Virus record (IMG/VR): IMGVR_UViG_3300022752_000266
Coordinates: 1 to 31,077 of that record
Source of the DNA: a virus
Strand: one strand, 5' to 3'
Length of the DNA stretch: 31,077 nucleotides
Numbering within the stretch: the stretch's first letter is position 1; every line of letters begins with the position of its first letter. The translations under genes were made by a program, and so were the position numbers. Below are positions 8,572 to 14,726 of the stretch, one piece after another. Under the pieces are notes generated by a model. It was not told the origin of the DNA. It did no database searches and saw only the letters and a program-made list of their open reading frames with translations.

Positions 8572-8605
8572 AGATGTCCCTTATCCCTATTTAAATTGGA
8601 GTTTT

Positions 8606-9772
8606 ATGTCTGACTATATTTTGATTCAGCAAGAAGCTCGTAAGAAGGCTTACGAAGAAGCTAAGGCTCTTCTTGACCAGGCTGCCGCTGAGAAGCGTGA
8701 CCTTTCTGGTGAAGAACAGCAAACTTACGAGCGTATCATGGCTGACATTGACGAGAGAGCGAAAGTTATTGAGTCAATTCGTGCCACCGCAGAGCGTGAG
8801 CAGAGAGCTGCTGAAGCTGCTGCTTCGTTCACCCCAAGTGAAGAGCGTTCAAGCGACTCTGACATTCTTCGTGCTATCGCTTTAGGCGAGCGCAGGAATT
8901 TCGAGTTTGCTCCTGAAAAGCGTTTGCTTGTTGGTTCTAACAACACCGTTCCACAGTCGTTCTACAACCAGGTATTCCAGGTTGCTCGTCTAGTTGGTCC
9001 TATGCTACAGACCAGCCAGATTTTCAACACTACTTCTGGTGAGAACCTGACTATCCCAACTCTAACCGCTCGTTCGACTGCTGCGATTGCTACTGCAACT
9101 GCGGCTATCAACTCTAGCGACCCAACATTCTCATCTATCACTCTTGGTGCTTACAAGTATTCATTCCTTGTCGGCGTGGCCAACGAGTTGATTGCGGATG
9201 CTGGATTCGACCTAACTTCTCTGATTGCAGAGCAGGCAGGTAACGAAATTGGTTTCAGAGTAAACAATGACCTAACTGTTGGAACTGGAACTGTCCAGCC
9301 GACTGGTTTGGTTACTGCTGCTTCGACTGGTGTAACTGGTGGAACAGGTGTCGCAGGTGCTTTCACTTACGACAACTTGATTGACCTTGTTTACAGCATT
9401 GATGGTGCTGCTCGTCAGCTTCCTGGTGTTGGTTTCCAGATGGCTACTTCTTCGCTTGGTGTTCTTCGCAAGCTGAAGGATGGTGCTGGTAACTACATTT
9501 TCGTTCCAGGAACTTCAGGCGCTCCTGACACAGTTCTAGGCTTCCCTGTTTATGAGAACCCTGCTCTAGCTGCTGTCGCTGTGAACGCTCGTTCAGTTGC
9601 TTTCGGTCACCTACCTTCATACAAGGTTCGTATCGCTGGCGGTATTGATATTGCACAGTCTCCTGACTATGCGTTCAACCAGGATGTGACTACCTTCAGA
9701 GTGAAGATGCGTGTTGACGGTAACTTGACTCACGCAAGTCATGTCAAACTCTTCAGGGGTGGCGCAAGCTAA
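8606..9772 (+). CDS. Major capsid protein (HK97 fold)
   Basis: This 388-residue protein should assemble the icosahedral shell. The start is ATG 8606, preceded by TTGGAG at good spacing; an in-frame upstream GTG (8534) would run through the repeat and is unlikely. Residues 1-80 are charged and helical (QQEARKKAYEEAKALLDQAA), matching the delta or scaffold domain removed by the protease. The body has typical HK97 features: VPQSFYNQVFQVARLVGPML, SDPTFSSITLGAYKYSFLVG, and near the C-terminus VLGFPVYENPAL with AFGHLPSYKVRIAGGI. The gene uses many C-ending codons (AAC, TTC, TAC, GAC), unlike the T-ending style of its neighbours, consistent with selection for high expression. Terminators flank it on both sides. 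Confidence 0.95.
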   Translation: MSDYILIQQEARKKAYEEAKALLDQAAAEKRDLSGEEQQTYERIMADIDERAKVIESIRATAEREQRAAEAAASFTPSEERSSDSDILRAIALGERRNFEFAPEKRLLVGSNNTVPQSFYNQVFQVARLVGPMLQTSQIFNTTSGENLTIPTLTARSTAAIATATAAINSSDPTFSSITLGAYKYSFLVGVANELIADAGFDLTSLIAEQAGNEIGFRVNNDLTVGTGTVQPTGLVTAASTGVTGGTGVAGAFTYDNLIDLVYSIDGAARQLPGVGFQMATSSLGVLRKLKDGAGNYIFVPGTSGAPDTVLGFPVYENPALAAVAVNARSVAFGHLPSYKVRIAGGIDIAQSPDYAFNQDVTTFRVKMRVDGNLTHASHVKLFRGGAS

Positions 9773-9787
9773 TCCTTGATTAGACGG

Positions 9788-9823
9788 AAAACCCCCCAAT
9801 GTGCGTAGGCGTTGGGGGGTTTT
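9788..9823 (+). terminator. Intrinsic terminator after the capsid gene
   Basis: A 12-bp perfect stem (AAAACCCCCCAA at 9788-9799 with TTGGGGGGTTTT at 9812-9823), a 12-base loop, and T residues within and after the 3' arm. The A run before the stem could let it act on both strands. TTGGGG (9812) and TAGTAT (9836) could make a weak promoter for the next gene, but this is not convincing. Confidence 0.88.
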
Positions 9824-9865
9824 CTTATGCTAGTCTAGTATTACCTACGAGAAAAGGAAAGTCCT

Positions 9866-11065
9866 ATGCCAAAATTAAAGGGTATTGTTTCTGTTTTATC
9901 TAATTCGCCTTATACTCCTACTGGGTATGGTGTTCAGGCGGGTTATCTGGTTGACCGTTTGAAGCGTGATGGTGTTAATGTTGCTGCGCTAAGTAATTTT
10001 GGTTTGGAAGGCAGTAATAGTGTTTTAAAGACTCCGCATGGTGAGATTCCGCATTATGCTCGTGGTTTTGAACCGTATTCAAATGATGTTATCCCTATGA
10101 ATCATAAGCATCATGTGAATAGCGTGAATTTTGGCCGTAAGGACTCTTTGAATGATGTCTTATTCACGCTTTATGATGTGTGGGTCCTGAAAGGGAAGGC
10201 TTATGACAACATTGAAAAGATTGCTTCGTGGGTGCCGCTTGACCACATTACTATTCCACCTATGGTTTTAGAGTGGTTGAAGAAACCTAATGTTGTTCCT
10301 ATCGCTATGAGTCCGCATGGTGTCCGTCAGATGGAGCAGAATGGTTTAGTTTGTGAGTATGTTCCACATGCTGTTGATACTAAGAAAATTAAACCTACTT
10401 TTGAGATTAATGGCGTAAAAACTAGAGAGTTTATGGGTTTGACTGATGATGATTTTGTTGTCGGCATGAACGCAGCTAATAAGGCTTCTGGTTTGGTTCA
10501 CCGTAAGGCTTTCGCTGAGAATATTATGGCTTTTAGTATTTTTGCTAAAGATAAGCCTGATGCGAAACTGTATTTACATACTGACCCTTTTGGTGGTGCT
10601 GGTGGTTGGAATTTGTTTGTTTTGTGTGAGTCTTTAGGTATAAAGCCTGAACAAATTATTTTTCCTGACATGGCTGACTATAAGTATGGGATTAGCCAGG
10701 AAGTATTGTCGGCTTTCTATACTGCTATGGATGTGATGCTTGCACCTAGTTTTGGGGAAGGCTTTGGTGTGCCGACTATAGAAGCGCAAGCTTGTGGGAC
10801 AAGGGTGGTTGGCTCTAATTGGGCGGCTACTCCTGACCTTGTTTCGTCTGATTGTTGGCTTGTTGAAGGTCAGCCTGCTTGGGATGCTGGTCAGAACGCT
10901 TGGTGGCAGACTCCTAGTATTCCTGCCATTGTTGAAGCATTAGAACAGGCATATAAGGCTCCTAGAGTGCGTAGTGAAGCGAGTATTGAGTTTGCTAAAA
11001 AGTTTGATGTTGATACTGTTTGGACTGAGCATTGGCTTCCATTATGGAAGAAGTTACTTGCGTGA
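9866..11065 (+). CDS. Glycosyltransferase, GT4-like (GT-B fold)
   Basis: A 399-residue cytoplasmic sugar transferase. The N-terminal half begins with a strand-turn typical of this fold (IVSVLSNSPYTPTGYGVQAG). The C-terminal half has the donor-binding signature LAPSFGEGFGVPTIEAQACG, with the E-x7-E pair at Glu298 and Glu306 that contacts the nucleotide-sugar ribose and phosphate. The start at ATG 9866 follows AAAAGGAAAG. It is the first of three sugar-related genes and its stop overlaps the next gene. No signal peptide or membrane segment was seen. The likely substrate is a phage structural protein, but a host surface polymer or modified DNA cannot be excluded. Confidence 0.88.
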   Translation: MPKLKGIVSVLSNSPYTPTGYGVQAGYLVDRLKRDGVNVAALSNFGLEGSNSVLKTPHGEIPHYARGFEPYSNDVIPMNHKHHVNSVNFGRKDSLNDVLFTLYDVWVLKGKAYDNIEKIASWVPLDHITIPPMVLEWLKKPNVVPIAMSPHGVRQMEQNGLVCEYVPHAVDTKKIKPTFEINGVKTREFMGLTDDDFVVGMNAANKASGLVHRKAFAENIMAFSIFAKDKPDAKLYLHTDPFGGAGGWNLFVLCESLGIKPEQIIFPDMADYKYGISQEVLSAFYTAMDVMLAPSFGEGFGVPTIEAQACGTRVVGSNWAATPDLVSSDCWLVEGQPAWDAGQNAWWQTPSIPAIVEALEQAYKAPRVRSEASIEFAKKFDVDTVWTEHWLPLWKKLLA

Positions 11066-11709
11066 TACCAGTTTTGGGGTTTTTGACTTACTCTAAGTTT
11101 GATTTTGCTGACAGATTATTGGCTTCTATTGATTATCCTGTGAAGGATTTAGTTATTGTTGATAATTCTGGTAAGCAAACTTATAAACCTATAAAACCTG
11201 ATTTGGTTGAGCGTATGTGGCTTATTCAAGTGCCTTATGGTTTGGGTTATGGTGGTGGCTTGAATCTGATTGTCAAGTCCACGCCTTTTGCTCCTTACTG
11301 GGTTTTAGTGAATGATGATAGCGTGTTTGCGCCTGGTGCGTTAGAAACAATAACTAAACAGGTTGATACGACTACTATCAACTTTCTTAGCATTATGCCT
11401 AAATGGTCTGGGTTTGTGTTAGGTGAGAAGGTTGTGGAAGATGTTGGCTTATTTGATGAACGATTCCACCCTATCTATTTTGAAGATAATGATTATGAAC
11501 GCAGAATAATGAAGGCTGGTTTCAAAGCTAATTTTATTCATGCGGCTTTACATCACGATAATAGTTCTACTTTGGCTAGTGGTTTTCATAGCCAGAATAA
11601 CACTACTTTTGCTCGTAATCATTTACTGTATTTGAAGAAAGAAAATGAGCAGGATTTTACTGAAGGTGCTTGGTCTTTACGAATTAGGCGGGATAACTCG
11701 TGGGAGTAG
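11062..11709 (+). CDS. Glycosyltransferase, GT2-like (GT-A fold)
   Basis: A 215-residue protein if started at GTG 11062, which overlaps the previous stop as GTGA; ATG 11044 is the alternative and adds six residues. The N-terminal strand IPVLGFLTYSKFDFADRLL and the later LVIVDNSG are typical of GT2 enzymes. Asn84-Asp85-Asp86 (VNDDSVF) match the metal and nucleotide binding DxD position. The segment YFEDNDYERRIMKAGFKANF fits the catalytic-base region. This resembles rhamnosyltransferase-like GT2 members, though the sugar is unknown. It is sandwiched between a GT4 enzyme and a cytidylyltransferase, suggesting a dedicated pathway for virion glycosylation. Confidence 0.87.
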   Translation: MIPVLGFLTYSKFDFADRLLASIDYPVKDLVIVDNSGKQTYKPIKPDLVERMWLIQVPYGLGYGGGLNLIVKSTPFAPYWVLVNDDSVFAPGALETITKQVDTTTINFLSIMPKWSGFVLGEKVVEDVGLFDERFHPIYFEDNDYERRIMKAGFKANFIHAALHHDNSSTLASGFHSQNNTTFARNHLLYLKKENEQDFTEGAWSLRIRRDNSWE

Positions 11710-12143
11710 TTTATACAGGTGGAACTTTTGACTTATTTCATGCAGGTCATGTGAAGTTTTTGAAGCAATGTAAGAAGATTGCTGGTCAGGATGGGCGTGT
11801 GGTGGTTAGCCTGAATACTGACGAGTTTATTCAAGCCTATAAGGGTAAAGCCCCTGTGATGTCGTTTGCGGAGCGTAAGGCGGTTCTGATGTCTTGTAGG
11901 TATGTTGATTCGGTTGTGGAGAATATTGGTGGTGCTGATAGTAAGCCTGCTATTTTGAATGTTTTGCCTGATTTTGTGGTTATTGGGGATGATTGGGCTA
12001 AGAAAGATTATTATGCTCAAATGCAGTTTACGCAGGATTGGCTGGATGAGTTGAAGATTGTTTTATGTTATGTGCCTTATACTGCTGGTGTTAGCACTAC
12101 TGAGTTGAAGAAGCGTATAGTAAATAGCGATAAAATTGGCTAG
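11700..12143 (+). CDS. TagD-like cytidylyltransferase
   Basis: A 147-residue nucleotidyltransferase of the glycerol-3-phosphate/ethanolamine-phosphate cytidylyltransferase group. It should transfer CMP from CTP to a phosphorylated small alcohol, giving a CDP-activated precursor. Both hallmark motifs are present: GTFDLFHAGH with His14 and His17, and the C-terminal GVSTTELKKRI, a variant of the family (R)TxGISTT signature. Length is close to bacterial TagD (about 130 residues). It starts at GTG 11700, overlapping the GT2 gene by 10 bases. Together with two glycosyltransferases it may add a glycerol-phosphate-type decoration to virions or host teichoic acids. The alcohol substrate cannot be read from sequence. 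Confidence 0.88.
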   Translation: MGVVYTGGTFDLFHAGHVKFLKQCKKIAGQDGRVVVSLNTDEFIQAYKGKAPVMSFAERKAVLMSCRYVDSVVENIGGADSKPAILNVLPDFVVIGDDWAKKDYYAQMQFTQDWLDELKIVLCYVPYTAGVSTTELKKRIVNSDKIG

Positions 12144-12161
12144 TAGATACTAGGAGTGATT

Positions 12162-12773
12162 GTGCCTGTAGTAAATGGTTATGCCACATTAAATGAACTA
12201 AAGACTGCTTTACGCATCCAGGATAGCGTTGATGATGGGCTATTGGAGCTTGCTTTAGAGTCTGCTTCTCGACTTGTTGATGAATACACTATGCGTAGTT
12301 TCTATAATGCTGGAACTGCTACTAGGGTTTTTGTGCCTAGTGATGATTATTGTGTGGCTATTGATGATGCAATCAGTATTTCTTCTGTTGCTGTTTCTAC
12401 TTTATTGAATAAAACTTTTGACCAGGTTTGGACTGTAAATGATTATCAGACTGAGCCTTTGAATGGTGTGGTTGATGGTTTGACTGGTTGGCCTATTACT
12501 CGTGTTCGGGCTGTTGGTGTTTATGAGTTTCCTTATGATTCTGATTATGAAGAAGCTACTGTGCAGATAACTGGAGTGTGGGGTTGGAGTGCTGTTCCTA
12601 CTGCTGTCAAGCAGGCTACTATTATTCAGGCTATGAGATTGTTTAAGCGCCTTGACTCACCTTTAGGTATTATTTCTAGTCCTGATACTGGTTTCTTTAG
12701 GGTTTCTAGCAGGATTGACCCTGATGTGGCTCAGTTGTTGAACTCTTACCGTAAAATTAGGAATGTTGCGTAA
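12162..12773 (+). CDS. Head-tail connector (gp6-like)
   Basis: A 203-residue protein, probably the ring that stacks below the portal. GTG 12162 is favoured because AGGAG lies five bases before it; GTG 12156 overlaps that Shine-Dalgarno sequence. The N-terminus (YATLNELKTALRIQDSVDDG, then LLELALESASRLVDEYT) is the typical helical opening of gp6/gp15-like adaptors, followed by a beta-rich middle and a helical segment WSAVPTAVKQATIIQAMRLF near the C-terminus. It follows the sugar cassette and opens the connector-tail module. The next gene is joined by TAATG. Confidence 0.82.
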   Translation: MPVVNGYATLNELKTALRIQDSVDDGLLELALESASRLVDEYTMRSFYNAGTATRVFVPSDDYCVAIDDAISISSVAVSTLLNKTFDQVWTVNDYQTEPLNGVVDGLTGWPITRVRAVGVYEFPYDSDYEEATVQITGVWGWSAVPTAVKQATIIQAMRLFKRLDSPLGIISSPDTGFFRVSSRIDPDVAQLLNSYRKIRNVA

Positions 12774-13180
12774 TGGCTAGTTTGAGTGAACTGCGTGATG
12801 GTATTGCAACTAATCTTTCTACTATTACTGGTTTGCGTGTTTCAGCGTTTGTCCCTGATAACATAAATCCACCTTTGGCTATAATTACTCCACAAAACAT
12901 TGAGTATCATAAGTCTTTTCAGAATGGTTTGAACACCTATAATTTTATTGTGTCGGTGTTTGTTGGTAGAGTTTCTGAGCGTGTAGCCCAGAATACACTT
13001 GATGCCTATTGCGCTCCAACTGGTTCGTCTAGTATAAAAAGTGCGATAGAATCAGATAGGACACTTCAAGGTCGTGCATTTGATTTGGTTGTGTCTGACA
13101 TGAGAAACTACGGCTCTGTCACAATAGCAGAAAACACTTATTTAACAGCAGAGTTTGACTGTGCTGTCCAAGCTAATTAG
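12773..13180 (+). CDS. Tail completion/terminator-like protein
   Basis: A 135-residue protein joined by TAATG to the connector gene. The sequence begins with a helix (SLSELRDGIATNLSTI), then a beta-rich core (PLAIITPQNIEYHKSF, TYNFIVSVFVG) and a closing helix-strand region, a pattern shared by small tail-terminator or neck proteins. It lies immediately before the tail-tube gene, the usual place for such a protein in siphoviruses. No catalytic motif is present. Assignment is mainly by synteny. It would cap the tail tube and join it to the connector. Confidence 0.6.
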   Translation: MASLSELRDGIATNLSTITGLRVSAFVPDNINPPLAIITPQNIEYHKSFQNGLNTYNFIVSVFVGRVSERVAQNTLDAYCAPTGSSSIKSAIESDRTLQGRAFDLVVSDMRNYGSVTIAENTYLTAEFDCAVQAN

Positions 13181-13191
13181 GAGAAATTACT

Positions 13192-13611
13192 GTGCCAGTA
13201 TATGCTGCAACTGACCACAACATTACAGTCAATGGAACTGCGTTCTCAAATGTCCTTCAGAGCGTTTCCCTTGACCTTTCAATGGATGAAATTGAAACAA
13301 CCGCCTTTGGTTCAAGCTGGAGAACTAGAATTGCTGGTTTGAAGTCTGGTTCTGTAACCCTAAACTTCTTCCAGGACTTTGGTGCTGGAGCCGTAGATTC
13401 AGTTTTGTCTGGTTTGTTTAATGGAACAAACAACTCGTATGCGACTGTTGTTGTAAAGCCAACAAGTTCTGCTACTTCTGCCACCAACCCTGCGTGGACA
13501 GCTGTATGTCTTGTTAGCCAATACCAACCATTCTCGGCTTCTGTCGGGGATATCGCTACACTAAGCGTGACTTGGCCGACTAGCGGCACAGTCTCTCGTG
13601 CAACAGCCTAA
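13192..13611 (+). CDS. Major tail tube protein
   Basis: A 139-residue protein starting at GTG 13192, preceded by AGGAG. The sequence is beta-rich, with the tail-tube-type opening HNITVNGTAFSNVLQSVSLDL, then MDEIETTAFGSSWRTRIAGL and SGSVTLNFFQDF. The motif of an E-T-T-x-F-G segment followed by a G-x-x-x-G-S-V turn is typical of small actinophage tube subunits. The position just before the frameshifted chaperone gene and tape measure supports this. Codon use leans to C-ending codons as in the capsid gene, fitting a protein made in many copies. Confidence 0.8.
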   Translation: MPVYAATDHNITVNGTAFSNVLQSVSLDLSMDEIETTAFGSSWRTRIAGLKSGSVTLNFFQDFGAGAVDSVLSGLFNGTNNSYATVVVKPTSSATSATNPAWTAVCLVSQYQPFSASVGDIATLSVTWPTSGTVSRATA

Positions 13612-13625
13612 TCTAAGGAAAATAA

Positions 13626-13877
13626 ATGAAAATTAACCTACGCATTGAATTTGTTTCTGGCGAAGAAAAAGAAATTACTTGCTCGGCTTCCGATATGGTC
13701 AGATTTGAAACTAAGTTTGACCAGTCGGTTGCTGTGCTTGAATCTAACCCTAAACTTACGCATCTTTTATTTTTAGCGTGGGCATCTGAGAATCGGACTA
13801 AGGGAACTACTAAAGAGTTTGATGTCTGGATTGATGATGTTGTTAGTGTAAAGCCGAGTGAAGCCGACCCAAAATAG
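13626..13877 (+). CDS. Tail assembly chaperone, short (G-type) product
   Basis: An 83-residue acidic protein between the tail tube and tape measure genes, the conserved site of the lambda G/T-type chaperones. It has a beta-strand N-terminus (KINLRIEFVSGEEKEI) followed by helices (ASDMVRFETKF, then THLLFLAWASENRTK). The start at ATG 13626 has AAGGAAA upstream. Its final codons include a canonical -1 slippery heptamer immediately before the TAG stop, and the -1 frame stays open for 52 further codons. This matches the programmed frameshift seen in most siphovirus chaperone genes. The short form should be the major product and bind the tape measure protein during tail assembly. Confidence 0.85.
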   Translation: MKINLRIEFVSGEEKEITCSASDMVRFETKFDQSVAVLESNPKLTHLLFLAWASENRTKGTTKEFDVWIDDVVSVKPSEADPK

Positions 13878-14032
13878 TTGGTTTGGGCGATAGTTCTGCT
13901 CATTGGTATATCGCCTATCTAGCTTGTGAGACTGGGATTAGTCCTAATAGTTTGTTGGAGTGTTCTGACAGAATGTTGTGGACTATGGGCAGGTATTTAG
14001 TTTGGAGAAGCCAGCAACAATCTAACCGATAG
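13626..14032 (+). CDS. Tail assembly chaperone, frameshifted fusion (GT-type) product
   Basis: A -1 shift at 13868-13874 would join the first 83 residues to 52 codons in the -1 frame (13874-14029, stop TAG 14030-14032), giving 135 residues. The extension (GLGDSSAHWYIAYLACETGI, then SLLECSDRMLWTMGRYLVWR) is helical and Trp/Tyr-rich, very like the T domains of other actinophage chaperones. It begins with no ATG, GTG or TTG near the junction, so independent initiation is unlikely. This is a second product of the same gene, needed at a low ratio to recruit tail tube subunits to the tape measure. The frameshift itself is inferred, not observed. Confidence 0.82.
13868..13874 (+). promoter_or_regulatory. 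Programmed -1 ribosomal frameshift site (CCCAAAA)
   Basis: The heptamer reads C CCA AAA in the zero frame, fitting the X XXY YYZ rule: the P-site tRNA can re-pair from CCA to CCC and the A-site tRNA from AAA to AAA. The zero-frame stop TAG follows at once. Confidence 0.85.
13886..13915 (+). promoter_or_regulatory. Stem-loop likely to stimulate frameshifting
   Basis: GGCGATA (13886-13892) pairs perfectly with TATCGCC (13909-13915) around a 16-base loop. A G-U pair can extend it outward. It starts 11 bases after the slippery heptamer, within the usual spacing for a stimulatory structure. Base pairing was found by reading; the folding energy was not computed. Confidence 0.65.
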
Positions 14033-14054
14033 AATAGTTTTAGATTGGTGGTGT

Positions 14055-14726
14055 GTGTTGGCTCAGTTTGTTACTCGTGGTGATAGAAGTGGCCTGTATA
14101 TCACCGATTTTGAAGAGTTGTATGTAGAGTTGGGTCGTATTCAACCTACTTTGGTTACTCAACTTCGTAAAGATTTTAGAGATATCGCTAAACCTGTTCA
14201 ACAGTCTGTTAAAAACGCTATTCCTGATGTTCCGCCTACTTCTGGTATTCACAAGAAGCGTAGAAGGCAAACTAGGAGTGGTTTTTACCCTATTCAGGTT
14301 CCTGGTCGTTTAACTTGGGGTCCTAATGCTCAGAATAGAAATAAACAGGCTGATTCTGTCGCTATTCAGACCGCTAAACCATCTCAGGTTCGTTATCGCA
14401 TGAAAAGCAATAAGATGTCTCAGACTGCTATTGCTCGTTTGAAGGTTGATAATGCTGCGACTGTTTTGGCTGACTTGGCTGGTTCTTCTGGTGCTTGGGT
14501 GAATAGGAGACCTGTTACTAGGGAGTATCAGTATTCTCGGTCTGCTACTGGTTATAGGGTTCACCGTATTAATGGTCAGGGTGTCGCTATGATTAGGGCT
14601 TTGAAGGGTAAGGGTTCTCGTTTTGTTTGGCCTGCCGCTAGGCAGAGTGTCCCTAAGACTTATCGTAAAACTCAGGATGTTTTATCTAAGGCGTATGCTC
14701 GTATTAATCAAGATTTGAGGTCATAG
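14055..14726 (+). CDS. Minor virion protein between tail chaperones and tape measure
   Basis: A 223-residue basic protein rich in Arg, Lys, Gln and Ser. The N-terminal helical part (ELYVELGRIQPTLVTQLRKD) followed by VQQSVKNAIPDVPPTSG resembles HK97-gp10-like or minor tail components. The middle is strongly basic (IHKKRRRQTRSGFYP). The start is GTG 14055 (TTG 14058 is possible), and the stop shares one base with the GTG start of the tape measure gene. Placement of a gp10-like protein here, after the chaperones rather than before the tail tube, is uncommon but known in actinophages. A neck or tail-assembly role is inferred from position; no enzymatic motif was seen. Confidence 0.55.
   Translation: MLAQFVTRGDRSGLYITDFEELYVELGRIQPTLVTQLRKDFRDIAKPVQQSVKNAIPDVPPTSGIHKKRRRQTRSGFYPIQVPGRLTWGPNAQNRNKQADSVAIQTAKPSQVRYRMKSNKMSQTAIARLKVDNAATVLADLAGSSGAWVNRRPVTREYQYSRSATGYRVHRINGQGVAMIRALKGKGSRFVWPAARQSVPKTYRKTQDVLSKAYARINQDLRS

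Noticed and set aside
8492-8605. Standard promoter upstream of the capsid gene
   Set aside because: Several TTGTTT and TATGTA-like words are present, but none has acceptable 16-18 base spacing, so no promoter is annotated.
9812-9841. Promoter TTGGGG-N18-TAGTAT before the GT4 gene
   Set aside because: Its -35 is part of the terminator stem and the match is weak.
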